A stretch of DNA of 64,000 nucleotides, from positions 3,100,001 to 3,164,000 of the forward strand of contig OZ250162.1 in assembly GCA_965238025.1 (NCBI GenBank), written 5' to 3'. Source of the DNA: Pelagihabitans sp965238025 (lineage in GTDB: Bacteria; Bacteroidota; Bacteroidia; Flavobacteriales; Flavobacteriaceae). The translations under genes and the position numbers were made by a program. How positions within the stretch are numbered: the first letter of the stretch is position 1; each line of letters opens with the position of its first letter. Below are positions 1-9,581 of this stretch, in pieces. The notes beneath the pieces were generated by a model. That model did not search any database and was not told the DNA's origin. It worked only from the letters and a program-made list of their open reading frames with translations.

Positions 1-490
1 AAAGTAAACTCACTCCCGGTTCGGCAACAAAAACCACATCAATATCATGTTCATCGAATTCTTCATCAAAATCATCATCGGTAAAGTTGTCATCTATATA
101 GCCAACGACCCCTGCGCCTATTAAAAGGGGAAAGGAAAGATTCACCCTGGATTTACTAAAAAATATGGGTTCCAAATGCAGACCACCATATCCCCCGATC
201 AGGTCTTCGTTTCTTGAAAGTGCAGTGTTAAAAACATCCTGTTCAGAATAAAGGAAGTTTCCTTCAAACCCCACCTCAAATTGCTGGTTGGCAACATAGG
301 CTATTTTCAGGCCTCCAGTATAGGTGTCTTGCCCGTCAATCTCCCCAAATCGCCCATTTAAACCCAGATATACACCGTGTACTATATTATTACGATCATT
401 GAATTCTACATATTCACCTTCTTCCTGTGCAAAACTGAAAAGACTAAATAGGGATAGGAAAAGTAATGTTATTGATTTTTGATTGTTCAT
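1..490 (-). CDS. Outer-membrane beta-barrel protein, N-terminal part (cut by window edge)
   Basis: The frame reads from an ATG at 490 down to base 1 without a stop, so the C-terminus lies outside the window. The first 22 or so residues form a signal peptide ending in SFAQ. The visible 160 residues alternate polar and hydrophobic residues in strand-like stretches with many Gly and aromatic residues, as in small outer-membrane porin-like barrels. An acidic loop (DDDFDEEFDEHD) sits near residues 140-150. The family cannot be named from this fragment, and location in the outer membrane is inferred from composition. Confidence 0.7.
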   Translation of the reverse strand, partial: MNNQKSITLLFLSLFSLFSFAQEEGEYVEFNDRNNIVHGVYLGLNGRFGEIDGQDTYTGGLKIAYVANQQFEVGFEGNFLYSEQDVFNTALSRNEDLIGGYGGLHLEPIFFSKSRVNLSFPLLIGAGVVGYIDDNFTDDDFDEEFDEHDIDVVFVAEPGVSLL

Positions 491-633
491 AGTGTTGTTT
501 TAATGATTGACTACTTAGATAGACAAATTGTTTTCTGAAAAGTTGCATTTCATTTGTTAAAATTTGAAAACTCCTGATATTTTGGGTTTCTGAAGGTTTT
601 TTTGATTTCTTACCTTCTAATTGCCATTGATAG

Positions 634-1728
634 CTATAGTTCTTTTAGCAACACCACCCCTTTCTTGCCCGAAATAGAAATACGGCCATCACTATTTTTC
701 CCATAGGTAGCCTTGATCTCTCTCAGCTTTTTGCCCTTATCCAACATTTTAGAGTCGATATTATCAAAAGATTTTGGTAAGCGGACCAGGCCTTGCTCCA
801 AGGTGGCATCAAACCGATGAGAGAAATCAGTAACGTTTAAACTGATTTCAGAAGACTCTTGCTCAATAGCAATACTGGTATTCGGGTTGATCTTGGCCAC
901 TCGAAAATCTGCCACTCTCAAGGTCATATCCGCTTCCTCAACCAAATTGTCCACTTCTAATGAGGTGAACTTTAAGTTGCCGAACATGGTATTTACTTCA
1001 GCTATGCCCACATCATCTTTATTGGAATAGATTTCCAATGAGCTAATCGAATTTAAGGCAATGTCGGTACCACTGCTGTTCAGGCGTAGGCTTTTTGAGT
1101 CCTTCATATTCAATTCTCCATTCTTGATATCAATACTGCCATAGTCAATATTTTGTGCCCGTAGCTTGCCATAACGCATATCAATATCGGCTTTGTTCAA
1201 GTCTTCATTGATCCATACGTCGCCATGCTCAATTAGAATTCTCAGCTTTCCTGTCCAATCTTCGATAACGACATCCCCAAAGGTGTTGGTCACTTTTAGC
1301 GCCGCTTTTGCAGGCATATATACCGTATAATCGATCTGTATATTGCTACGATCGTAATCAAACGGATTTGCTTTTTCAAAAAAATCGGCGAACCATCCGC
1401 TGCTCTTTTCTTTGATTACATATCCAAGGGAAACAAACTCGTCAATATCCTGTGCTATAGGTTGTATGCGGTTTAACAAAGCTTCCGCATTCTCTTTTTT
1501 ACGATGGTTGACCGTAATAGTGATCTCAACGGAAACCTCGTCTTTGTCCCAACCATTTAGGCTTATATTTCCATATTTATTTTCCAGATGTAGTTTACCG
1601 GCATCGGTTAGCGCATATGTCTTCGCTATCTTTTTAGATACGTTGCCCTGTGCGGTAGCCGATTGCCCCAGCACCAATACAAGCCCTATCCAGAGTAGCT
1701 TTTTACAAAGTGTATCCATAATCATCAT
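634..1728 (-). CDS. Exported DUF4097-like protein of a sigma-factor cassette
   Basis: This 364-residue protein has an N-terminal signal peptide (LVLGQSATAQ) and a long run of short beta-strand repeats (for example GDVVIEDWTGKLRILIEHGDV), the pattern of DUF4097/DUF2807 beta-helix proteins thought to sit in the envelope. It lies directly after an anti-sigma-like gene and a sigma-factor gene, overlapping the former by up to 26 bases. Start candidates are ATG at 1728, or the third Met at 1719, which would shorten the overlap to 17 bases. The three genes are probably co-transcribed, and this one is likely the envelope output or sensor of the sigma system. The molecular function is unknown. Confidence 0.7.
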   Translation of the reverse strand: MMIMDTLCKKLLWIGLVLVLGQSATAQGNVSKKIAKTYALTDAGKLHLENKYGNISLNGWDKDEVSVEITITVNHRKKENAEALLNRIQPIAQDIDEFVSLGYVIKEKSSGWFADFFEKANPFDYDRSNIQIDYTVYMPAKAALKVTNTFGDVVIEDWTGKLRILIEHGDVWINEDLNKADIDMRYGKLRAQNIDYGSIDIKNGELNMKDSKSLRLNSSGTDIALNSISSLEIYSNKDDVGIAEVNTMFGNLKFTSLEVDNLVEEADMTLRVADFRVAKINPNTSIAIEQESSEISLNVTDFSHRFDATLEQGLVRLPKSFDNIDSKMLDKGKKLREIKATYGKNSDGRISISGKKGVVLLKEL

Positions 1729-2245
1729 CGCTTAATTTAGAATCGTTTATCTGTTGTAGTAGATTTTCAATCAGTTCAATACGTTGCTTGTAGTTAGAAA
1801 CAATGGCTTCCAAAACCCGCTCATTATCCAGGTTGTTTTGCATTTCTACCCGCAATTGATCGTATTCAGCATCGAGTTCATCCATAAAGGATAAAAACTC
1901 TGTCTTATCGTCTTCCGATAAGTTCGGGTTGTTTTGCACCAACTGCACCTGATATGAAACCAAGCCTTTATAGTGCATATCAATATCTAAGAGTTCCTTG
2001 GAAACATATTGCGTTTCCGTGGTACGCTCAGACCTTAAAATCGTTAGTGCTACAAAACTGGTAATACCGAATAGGAGCAATAAAGAGGCAACCATTTTTA
2101 GCATCGGCGATTTCCAAAGGGGAATTACCCTCGGTTTCCCAGTTTCCAGTTCTTGAGAAATTCGCGCCCATAGTTGCTGCCGATCTACCTTATGCCCGTC
2201 AAATTCGGATGCATTTTCCCGTATGTGTTTTTCAAAATTGTCCAT
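1703..2245 (-). CDS. Membrane anti-sigma-factor-like protein
   Basis: The 180-residue protein begins with a hydrophilic cytoplasmic segment (about residues 1-45). A single transmembrane helix follows (about 48-68, around MLKMVASLLLLFGITSFVAL), then a charged helical region with heptad-like Leu spacing. This is the usual plan of Bacteroidota anti-sigma proteins that hold an ECF sigma factor at the membrane. Its ATG shares one base with the stop of the sigma gene, indicating translational coupling. No zinc-binding HxxxCxxC motif is visible, so it is not a classical ZAS-type anti-sigma factor. The partner is inferred from position. Confidence 0.7.
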   Translation of the reverse strand: MDNFEKHIRENASEFDGHKVDRQQLWARISQELETGKPRVIPLWKSPMLKMVASLLLLFGITSFVALTILRSERTTETQYVSKELLDIDMHYKGLVSYQVQLVQNNPNLSEDDKTEFLSFMDELDAEYDQLRVEMQNNLDNERVLEAIVSNYKQRIELIENLLQQINDSKLSDDDYGYTL

Positions 2246-2784
2246 TACAATTCGTTTATAATTTCGATTAATTTTTTCTTTGCCCTATGGTATTGCGATT
2301 TAGAGGTTGATGTGCTGATCTCCAGTACTTCTCCAATCTCAATGTGGTCGTACCCCTCGATTAGGTATAGATTAATAATTTGTTTATACCCGGCGGGGAG
2401 TTTACCTATGCCTATTTTCACTTTTTTAATATCGATAACATCTGCTTCAACTGGTGTAACATCAGATAAATGAAATTCATGTGCATCAATAGGAACCACC
2501 GGAACTTTCTTTTTCTTTAAGTAATTGATGCTTTTGTTGATGACAATGCGCTTTAGCCAAGCTCCGAAGGTACTTTCATAGTTAAAGCCGCTAAGGTTTT
2601 TGAAAGCGGAAACAAAACTCTCCTGTACAATGTCTTCGGCATCTTCTTTTGAACCCAACATGCGCATACCAATGTTGTACATGGCATCAACATAGAGCGC
2701 ATACAACTCGTATTGTGAGCTGCTATGGCCGGCTTTGCACTTTTCTATCAGTGCTTTATGCGTAAAACGGATATCGGTTTTCAA
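2245..2784 (-). CDS. ECF-type RNA polymerase sigma factor
   Basis: The 179-residue protein carries sigma region 2 at about residues 25-95 (FKNLSGFNYESTFGAWLKR with the following INYLKKKK) and region 4 at about 120-178 (LPAGYKQIINLYLIEGYDH then a helix-turn-helix). This is the standard two-domain ECF layout. It would direct RNA polymerase to envelope-stress or nutrient-response promoters. The start is a TTG at 2784; the frame stays open upstream to about 2851, but no ATG occurs there. Downstream come an anti-sigma-like gene and a DUF4097-like gene in the same transcription unit. Confidence 0.88.
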   Translation of the reverse strand: MKTDIRFTHKALIEKCKAGHSSSQYELYALYVDAMYNIGMRMLGSKEDAEDIVQESFVSAFKNLSGFNYESTFGAWLKRIVINKSINYLKKKKVPVVPIDAHEFHLSDVTPVEADVIDIKKVKIGIGKLPAGYKQIINLYLIEGYDHIEIGEVLEISTSTSKSQYHRAKKKLIEIINEL

Positions 2785-3014
2785 AGATTTTAGTTGGGTT
2801 CTTCCTAGCTTCTCAACGATTTCAATTACAATACTAAAGACATTGCGAATTTAGTATAGTTGCATGAAGGTGAAGAAAAAGTGGCAAGTACGTGATAAAA
2901 AGTGTTCAATGTCCATATAAAATGATATGTAACTACAAAGTGGAAATAATTTGTTTAGAACACGCACTTTAATTACATTACGCTATTATTTTACAAGGGT
3001 AACGTATTAAAGAA

Positions 3015-4511
3015 ATGGACCTGAAGAAGAATGTTTATGTGATGTATACCAGCCAAGATAAGGCGCTGTCGCATAATCTTTTACGCCGTTTACAGCTCTT
3101 AGAAAACGATTTCAATGTATCTATTTGGTATGACGAACCCATTTACCCAGAGCAACAATGGCGCCCACAAAACACATCACGACTGGATCAAGCGGATATC
3201 GTGCTGCTTTTAGTAAGCAATGCCTTTATGCATTCCCAATTTATTCAGCAAATTGAATTTAAAAATATCATTGACCGGTATAAGGCAGGTACCTCTACCG
3301 TGATACCCATACTACTTGACAGCTGCCCATGGGATATTGATTTTAATTCGGATGATTATAATTTCAGTTTTACAGAATTACAAGTACTACCAGAAGATCG
3401 AAATCCTGTAGTTGAATGGAGTTCTGTAGATGAAGTATTGGACCATATTACCCTCAAGGTAAGGCATGTGATTTCCCCTGTTCCGGAAAATAAAGATTTA
3501 GAGGCATCTGATGAAAATTTAGAGGAAAAGACATTTAATACGCTACAGAAAGAACAGGTTGCAATCAATTTTGTCAAAGAAGGCGAAGTGAATGCCGCTG
3601 TTGAAAGGGAAAAAAGGGATAGGGAAGAAGCTCGAGCCAAAGAAATAGCGGATGAAGGGAAAAGGCTCAAAGAAGAGACGGAAGCCAAAAAAAGAGTTGA
3701 GAAAGAGAAAAAAGATAAGAAAGAAGCTGAAGCCAAAAGAATAACCCTTGAGGAGGAGAGGCTCAAGGAAGAAACTGAAGCCAAAAGAATAGCCCTTGAG
3801 GAGAAAAAGCTTAAGGAAGAAGCCGAAGCCAAAAGAAGCGAAAAGGCCCGGGAGAGGAAAAGGGTTGAAGCAGATTCATTTAAAGAGGGCAAAGAAGTCG
3901 AGACAGGAACGGAACATGAGGAGCAGGAAAAGAAAACAAGCCTAAAGAAAAGAGTGATAATTGGACTGGAAATCGCGGGCCTTGCAATTCTTGGTATATG
4001 GGCTTTCTCACTATTTACCTCAGACCTGGACAAACCTGCACCGACAACACCGGAAAGTAAAGTTCCGGTTATTACGGATTCCATTGCTGTGGAAAAACCG
4101 AAAGTTATTCCAGAAAAGCAAGAGGAGGCTGTTGCAAAACTGAAAGTCGGGGCCACACATGAAGGCGGAATCATTTTTACAATTGATGAATCCGGTACAT
4201 CAGGTACACTTGCCTCCTATGATGATGAGGGGCCAATGCCATGGAATGTCGCCATCAAAATACATGAAAAGTTAGGAAAAGATTGGCGATTACCAACGCT
4301 GGATGAATTGAAAATCATGTATAAAACCATTGGACAAGGCGCCAACAATGATGGTGAATTTTCTGATGAACTGTATTGGAGCGCCACCCCTTATGATACG
4401 TACCAGGCACGACTTTTAAAGTTTAGTAATGGGAATGCCTCCTATCATTACAATAAAGCTGCCGAACATCGAAAATTTCGCGTTCGGGCGGTTAGGGACT
4501 TTAGCCGTTAG
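3015..4511 (+). CDS. TIR-domain protein with coiled coil, one membrane helix and a DUF1566 C-terminal domain
   Basis: Residues 1 to about 150 resemble a TIR domain: YVMYTSQDKALS, then IWYDEP, QQWR and VLLLVSNAFMHS, with Glu81 at the position of the usual catalytic glutamate. Residues about 190-305 are a highly charged coiled coil built from 16-residue units encoded by 48-bp repeats. A transmembrane helix follows at about 313-334. Residues about 376-498 match the DUF1566/Lcl C-terminal type (DWRLPTLDEL, ELYWSATPY, FRVRAVR). The TIR domain would be cytosolic and the C-terminal domain periplasmic or outside. Bacterial TIR domains often cleave NAD+, but activity here is inferred only. The gene is alone on its strand. 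Confidence 0.8.
   Translation: MDLKKNVYVMYTSQDKALSHNLLRRLQLLENDFNVSIWYDEPIYPEQQWRPQNTSRLDQADIVLLLVSNAFMHSQFIQQIEFKNIIDRYKAGTSTVIPILLDSCPWDIDFNSDDYNFSFTELQVLPEDRNPVVEWSSVDEVLDHITLKVRHVISPVPENKDLEASDENLEEKTFNTLQKEQVAINFVKEGEVNAAVEREKRDREEARAKEIADEGKRLKEETEAKKRVEKEKKDKKEAEAKRITLEEERLKEETEAKRIALEEKKLKEEAEAKRSEKARERKRVEADSFKEGKEVETGTEHEEQEKKTSLKKRVIIGLEIAGLAILGIWAFSLFTSDLDKPAPTTPESKVPVITDSIAVEKPKVIPEKQEEAVAKLKVGATHEGGIIFTIDESGTSGTLASYDDEGPMPWNVAIKIHEKLGKDWRLPTLDELKIMYKTIGQGANNDGEFSDELYWSATPYDTYQARLLKFSNGNASYHYNKAAEHRKFRVRAVRDFSR
3729..3872 (+). repeat. 48-bp tandem repeat inside the TIR protein gene
   Basis: Units begin at 3729, 3777 and 3825. The first two are nearly identical and the third diverges after about 15 bases. 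Each encodes a 16-residue coiled-coil unit starting EAKR. Protein-level 16-residue periodicity extends upstream to about 3640, suggesting the coiled coil grew by unit duplication. Confidence 0.85.
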
Positions 4512-4608
4512 AACTTAACACTTTGAAACTAACAGTAATTGTATTGCGGGATATCTCTTTTAGGTAGTATGGTTAGCTCTTTAAATTTTAAGGAGGTCAT
4601 TAAAAAAG

Positions 4609-4641
4609 AAAAGGGAACCGCTTAAGCCCAGATTCCCTTTT
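4609..4641. terminator. Bidirectional terminator between convergent genes
   Basis: A perfect 9-bp inverted repeat (AAAAGGGAA at 4609-4617 and TTCCCTTTT at 4633-4641) encloses a 15-nt loop. An A-run precedes the left arm and a T-run ends the right arm, so it can stop transcription of the TIR gene and of the facing metallo-hydrolase gene. Confidence 0.75.
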
Positions 4642-4662
4642 ACGATAAACAAAACACCAAAT

Positions 4663-6390
4663 TTAATTATTCGCCACAAATTGTAATTGTTGTAAGCTAC
4701 CAAGGCCTCCGTGAATACCAATTATTCGGGAAACGTTCAACTCTTTTTCCTCGATATAATCCAGCAAGAACTTTGCACGCTCCTTAAATGCGGCTTTAGA
4801 TGTGGGGTCTAAAGGATATAAGGTCTGTCCAGCATATATGGCCAGTAAACCGCCTGGGCTAAAAAGGTCGGCTTGGATGATGGCTTCGTATTCCGGCACA
4901 TACACCAATAACATATTTTCAGAATGTGGGTTGTTTTTCGTTGCAGTCATGGTTATCGAGTGCAGTTCAACGGCCCCACCATCTAAAGAAGTTATGCCTT
5001 GAACCTCCTCTACTTTTGTATGTTTTGAGCTTAAACTTAAGGCATCAGCCAGAATGCTGGAATCAGCTTTCAATGCTTTTTTCACCGCTTCCTTGCCTTT
5101 TTTCCCAATATAAACCGTAGCTGCTTCTGAAGCCATTTCCCGAATACCACTAAAATGATCTACATGGGTATGGGTTTGCACCACACCTATAATTTCCTCA
5201 TTGGGAAAGCCAGCTGGTGATTTTACCGTATTGATGATGGCACGACTCCATTCTTGAGAAAAAGGGGATTCTATGACCAAAACCCCTTCAGAAGTTTTTA
5301 CCGCGGCTGCCCAATAAGCAATATCAGGTCGTCCGATAATTTTTAGGTTTTCGCCCACGGTTTGGTCCGGAATCCCAAAATTAACCCAGTCACCTGCAGC
5401 AACAAACCCAAAATCAAGCGGTTGGTCAGCGGCAATGCTGAAATCAAAGAAACGCTCATACCATTGCGAGTGATAAATGCCTTTTAAACTTTGTTCTAAA
5501 TTATAAGGTACGGTTTGGGCAACGGGTTCCAAATCAAAATAAGTATTATCCAGTACAGGGTTTATTTCAAGATTGGAATACTGCTCATTTTTAATGATAT
5601 CCCCGTTATAAACAAACTTTGCGCTACTGGGGAAGGGAACAGATGTATTCTCGGCCCAATTTTCATATTTGACCTCAAACGTTACATCCCCATGAATAAA
5701 ATCCACCTCTTTAGTACTTACCATAGTAGGCAAAGCTGTTTTTTTATCAATATGAAGATGCAAGACAAGCCCATTAATTTCCGTTGGTATAGTAAAAACC
5801 CTTTTTTGCGTCATCAAATCAAGATCAGGGTTACTATCCAACAATCGCCTGATAAGCTCAAGAGGGTTGCTCATGGCATAGGTTTTTAACTTCGATTCTA
5901 TTCTTGGGGCAAAAAGTCCGCGAGCTTGCACTGCTCCAAAATAATATGACCCGGTATCATATTGCCCAGAAATACTTCCTTGAGTGTCGTCTATGATCAA
6001 TAAAGCGCCGGGTGTGGTATAGGCAAGCGGATAACTACTTTTTATTAAGGAATAATCTAATCTTACTTTACGACTGTTAAGTACTGTTGCCAGCTGATAC
6101 TCATAATTTCTGGCCAAAATGGGGTTTTCTTGGCTAGGTTCTTCTTCCTCATATTCATATGCCTCCGAATTTATGGAGTAGGACATTGTTTCAATGCCCT
6201 CTATTGTTTCTATCCCCCCAAGTGCGTCTACCACCTCTTGCAATGAAATTTCGCCACCGTTTCCGTTATTGCCGAAGTCGTCATAATATCCACATGAGCT
6301 AAATACCAATGTTAAAAGGATTATTGGAATATATAATGGGAGCATATATTTAATTCTACCAAATAAATGATTTACACTACTAGTTCTCAT
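4663..6390 (-). CDS. Lipoprotein with a metallo-beta-lactamase-fold hydrolase domain
   Basis: The 575-residue product has a lipoprotein signal ending in FSSC (Cys33 from this start). An internal Met at residue 16 gives a more usual signal length, so the real start may be 6345. The middle region (about 60-300) is an all-beta domain of unknown role. The C-terminal region (about 330-575) is a metallo-beta-lactamase fold, with the metal motif HTHVDH at about residues 406-411 and a late IIGIHGG near 560. It is probably anchored in the periplasm or on the outer membrane and hydrolyses an unknown ester, lactone or similar bond. The substrate cannot be read from the sequence. Confidence 0.8.
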   Translation of the reverse strand: MRTSSVNHLFGRIKYMLPLYIPIILLTLVFSSCGYYDDFGNNGNGGEISLQEVVDALGGIETIEGIETMSYSINSEAYEYEEEEPSQENPILARNYEYQLATVLNSRKVRLDYSLIKSSYPLAYTTPGALLIIDDTQGSISGQYDTGSYYFGAVQARGLFAPRIESKLKTYAMSNPLELIRRLLDSNPDLDLMTQKRVFTIPTEINGLVLHLHIDKKTALPTMVSTKEVDFIHGDVTFEVKYENWAENTSVPFPSSAKFVYNGDIIKNEQYSNLEINPVLDNTYFDLEPVAQTVPYNLEQSLKGIYHSQWYERFFDFSIAADQPLDFGFVAAGDWVNFGIPDQTVGENLKIIGRPDIAYWAAAVKTSEGVLVIESPFSQEWSRAIINTVKSPAGFPNEEIIGVVQTHTHVDHFSGIREMASEAATVYIGKKGKEAVKKALKADSSILADALSLSSKHTKVEEVQGITSLDGGAVELHSITMTATKNNPHSENMLLVYVPEYEAIIQADLFSPGGLLAIYAGQTLYPLDPTSKAAFKERAKFLLDYIEEKELNVSRIIGIHGGLGSLQQLQFVANN

Positions 6391-6633
6391 AATTTTTGTT
6401 TTAAAATGTTACATGATTTTTCCCGATTTTAAAGAAGCTCAAATGGAATCTAGCCATGAAAATTCCTTGGAATGCGCACGCTGACCTGTTAAGATTCTCA
6501 AGGTCCTTCTTAGGACTTCAATCGGATACATAGATGATTTGACGTCTTCATTCTGTACGAGAGCTAAATACGTCCAAATACCTTACAATGTGGTTAACCG
6601 TTATAAATGTTTACCAATTTGCGGTAGAATTAA

Positions 6634-8163
6634 TTAGGAGAAGTTGTTTTGAAGAAATTTTCTATACTGCGACGGGGTCGTATTGGTATGTTTTCTAAAG
6701 GCCCTACTAAACGAAACTTTATTATTGAACCCGACCCTATAAACAACATCAATAATATGAAGCTCGTTTTTTTTGTCTGCCAAAAGAATTTCCTTGGCTT
6801 CTTCAATTCTGTATTTGTTTACAAGCTCGTTAAAGTTCATATTAAAATGTTCGTTAATGATACGTGAAGTGCTATGGCGCGTTGTATTCAGTTTTTCTGC
6901 CAGAACCTCTAAAGTCAAGTTGTTTTCACGGTATACTTTTTCTTCTTCGAATAAGGCCATCAACTGATCTTTTAGTTCAGAAGAAAGGCTTTTGGAAAGC
7001 ACGGAGGTCTCATATTTTTTGAATAACCTATTTCCTTTAAAACGAACTCCATTGAACAGATCAGGTTGAATATGTGCCGAATACCCTATAAACAAAACCA
7101 TGGTAGACAGACATAATAACTGCAAATGATAAAAGAACCCAAAAGTATGGCCATTTATGGTAAAAACGGCATACATGATATAGACCACAATATAGGCAAG
7201 ATGTATTCTATAGATGAGTTGCATCCAATTTTTACTTTCCTGATTTAAATGTTGATTTATTTTAACATTAAAATTCAATTTTTGAATGAAGAAGCCATAA
7301 ATAATGAGCGTAATAAGTTTGGCCGAAACCAAAATTAGAATCATACTTCCCGATATAATTTTGGTGCCCTCCAGCTCGCCATGTATCAGTAAGTACAGCT
7401 TGCTTTTGCCTGATAGCAGATAAACGGGTAGCAAATAGGCGAATAGGATTGCGGTTGGTAAAAGATGCAAAAGCGCTATTTTTTTGAAACGGGATTTTAA
7501 TGTTATCCTTTTTAGGTATAGATAGAGTAGTGGCCCATAGATCAAGGCAAAGCCTGATGATAAATAAAGGGAGTGGGGAAACACGTATTGATAGTTGGCC
7601 CCGTAAATGCATAAATGTAGAATAAATAGGGAATGTGTAAAGATCAAGGAGCTGATAAAAACGCGACCAAGAACATCTATTTTTTTGTTGAAGTTTAAAA
7701 TCAGGGCTACGAAAAAACCAATGAAGGCGATATACATAAATACGAACCACCAACTGTTGAATCTTGGCAAGAATGCGATAGATAAATCTTTAAATTCTGG
7801 GGAGTTTCGTATTCCATCAAAACCCTCATGTTTTAAAAACGAAGCATCGAATTCCTCGACAAAATATTTTTTAATATAAGCTTGTGCTTCTGCCGAATTT
7901 CCTAAACTGGCATAGCTCAAGGCTATTTTCTTAAGGACTGCTATTTTATGGGTTTCTGGCTTGGTAAGCTCATTCAGATAGACTTCAATGGCTTTTTCAT
8001 AGTTCTGTTCCCGATAATATTTTTCGGCTAGAAAAACGCCAGTTTCTAGTCCTTGGGCAACACTAATTTGGCCTTGTCTATTAAATTCATCTGGACCTTG
8101 GCCCGAAAAACCTTGGATAAATCCAAATACTACTAAAATCGCTGTTATAACAAACCGTTTCAT
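6634..8163 (-). CDS. Membrane-bound AraC-family transcription regulator with TPR-like sensor region
   Basis: This 509-residue protein starts with a signal-like hydrophobic segment. A TPR-like helical region follows (about 35-110, YYREQNYEKAIEVYLNEL). About seven transmembrane helices lie between residues 130 and 365. The C-terminal AraC/XylS helix-turn-helix pair is at about 405-505 (LAEKLNTTRHSTSRIINEHF and VGFNNKVSFSRAFRKH). This architecture, with DNA binding and membrane sensing in one chain, is common in Bacteroidota. It probably senses an envelope signal and binds DNA from the membrane. The target is unknown; the divergent or nearby envelope genes are candidates. Confidence 0.85.
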   Translation of the reverse strand: MKRFVITAILVVFGFIQGFSGQGPDEFNRQGQISVAQGLETGVFLAEKYYREQNYEKAIEVYLNELTKPETHKIAVLKKIALSYASLGNSAEAQAYIKKYFVEEFDASFLKHEGFDGIRNSPEFKDLSIAFLPRFNSWWFVFMYIAFIGFFVALILNFNKKIDVLGRVFISSLIFTHSLFILHLCIYGANYQYVFPHSLYLSSGFALIYGPLLYLYLKRITLKSRFKKIALLHLLPTAILFAYLLPVYLLSGKSKLYLLIHGELEGTKIISGSMILILVSAKLITLIIYGFFIQKLNFNVKINQHLNQESKNWMQLIYRIHLAYIVVYIMYAVFTINGHTFGFFYHLQLLCLSTMVLFIGYSAHIQPDLFNGVRFKGNRLFKKYETSVLSKSLSSELKDQLMALFEEEKVYRENNLTLEVLAEKLNTTRHSTSRIINEHFNMNFNELVNKYRIEEAKEILLADKKNELHIIDVVYRVGFNNKVSFSRAFRKHTNTTPSQYRKFLQNNFS

Positions 8164-8369
8164 GGCACATCTGTATATTTCAATGTAACGAAAAATACAA
8201 CTAGTTACGACTATTGGGCGGGAAGGAGGTTACAGATGATAAAGATTTACCTGAAAATCGAGATTTAAATGCTCCGAGCTTTGTCTTGAAATTTCAAATT
8301 TGTGTTCTTGCGAATGCCTCTAGGGCTTGCATCGAGACAGTCTACTTTTTCAGTGCCTTGAACGATGCA

Positions 8370-9581
8370 CTAGTTTTTTCGCATTGGAAAAACCTTAAAA
8401 AAGGTAAGACAGCGCCATATCCATTCCAGTGGGCCATAATAAAAATACCGAAGCCATAATTCACTGAGCCAAACCTGCAATGCGATAAGCGCAATGGCAA
8501 TCAGGAAAGTATATAAATTGCGCAGTTCCCCTATAAGTCCTAATCCCCAACCATAGAGCAGGAAGGTACCCAACACGCTTTGGAACACATAGTTGGTCAA
8601 GGCCATTTTACCATAGGGGGCAAATAGTTTAAGCCATTTTTCTCCTTTTACCTTTCTATATAGGATTACGAATACGGTTATCCAAACAAAGGTGAGTGCG
8701 GCATTTGAAATGTCCATGGCAGAAAGGGCTGCCATAGCCACCCAATTATCGAAGCTTACATTTTCACCCATGCTTGCAAAGGCAAGGCCGGATAATAGAA
8801 AGGCAATAGCAAACACCACTGAGGACCATATCAATACACGTTTGGTAAATTTCTTTTCTTCCTTAAATCGTTCAAAGAACCGGGAACGGCCTACATATAA
8901 TCCTACTAGAAAAAACGCAAACGTAAAATACCCTCTACCAAAATGCCCGAATTGAAAATCCATTTTATCGCGGTGGCCATTAATGGTATTTTCATTAAAA
9001 ACGTCCAACAAAGATCCATTTTTAAGAACGTCATAATATTCAATGACCCAAGATGCATTGGGGTCAAAATCTATGGTACCGCCCCAAATACTATCACCTC
9101 CGGTGATCATAAAAACAATATACCTGCCAAGACCTAAAAAAAGTATGGTGGCCAAGGCAAGTAGCCATTTATTGCTAACCCGATAAAAAGGAACTAAAAA
9201 CAGCCCTAAAATGGCATAGACCGTTAAAATATCCCCTCTATAAAAAAGACTATGGGCGTAGCCTATCACTAATAAAATAAAGAGCCGCCACAAGAACCTA
9301 TTGCCATAACGTATCCCCTTTTTTGCGCCATTATCCATTTGAATAAAGAAACTCAGCCCGAACAAAAAGGAAAACAGGGCAATAAACTTACCTCTTAGGA
9401 AAATGAAAATAAACCCGTCTACGATATAATCCAAAGTACTTACATGTACGGACTCATTAAAACTTGCTGGAGGCATAGAACCAATATAGTTCTCTACCAT
9501 ATGGCAGATTAGGATTCCTGCCAAAGCGATTCCTCGCAGGGCATCAATAATTTCAATTCGTGGTGATTTTGTAGTAGACAT
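8370..9581 (-). CDS. DUF418 family multi-pass membrane protein
   Basis: The protein of 403 residues begins with IEIIDALRGIALAGILICHM, the characteristic opening of DUF418/acyltransferase-3-like membrane proteins, and contains about ten hydrophobic helices. The C-terminal part (about 240-395, WLKLFAPYGKMALTNYVFQS and ELWLRYFYYGPLEWIWR) is the diagnostic DUF418 region. It lies in the inner membrane. Family members are suspected to modify or transport envelope components, but no reaction is established. The gene appears to be transcribed alone. Confidence 0.88.
   Translation of the reverse strand: MSTTKSPRIEIIDALRGIALAGILICHMVENYIGSMPPASFNESVHVSTLDYIVDGFIFIFLRGKFIALFSFLFGLSFFIQMDNGAKKGIRYGNRFLWRLFILLVIGYAHSLFYRGDILTVYAILGLFLVPFYRVSNKWLLALATILFLGLGRYIVFMITGGDSIWGGTIDFDPNASWVIEYYDVLKNGSLLDVFNENTINGHRDKMDFQFGHFGRGYFTFAFFLVGLYVGRSRFFERFKEEKKFTKRVLIWSSVVFAIAFLLSGLAFASMGENVSFDNWVAMAALSAMDISNAALTFVWITVFVILYRKVKGEKWLKLFAPYGKMALTNYVFQSVLGTFLLYGWGLGLIGELRNLYTFLIAIALIALQVWLSELWLRYFYYGPLEWIWRCLTFFKVFPMRKN

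Noticed and set aside
3356..4174. 272-residue open frame on the minus strand inside the TIR gene
   Set aside because: It is the antisense of the repetitive coiled-coil region; Ser-rich low-complexity composition follows from the Lys/Glu codons on the other strand.
7268..7753. 161-residue minus-strand frame overlapping the membrane AraC regulator
   Set aside because: It is out of frame with a well-supported membrane region and lacks its own features.
8214..8459. 81-residue plus-strand frame in the gap after the AraC regulator
   Set aside because: Its end overlaps the DUF418 gene and its composition is not protein-like; no ribosome-binding or promoter signal was found.
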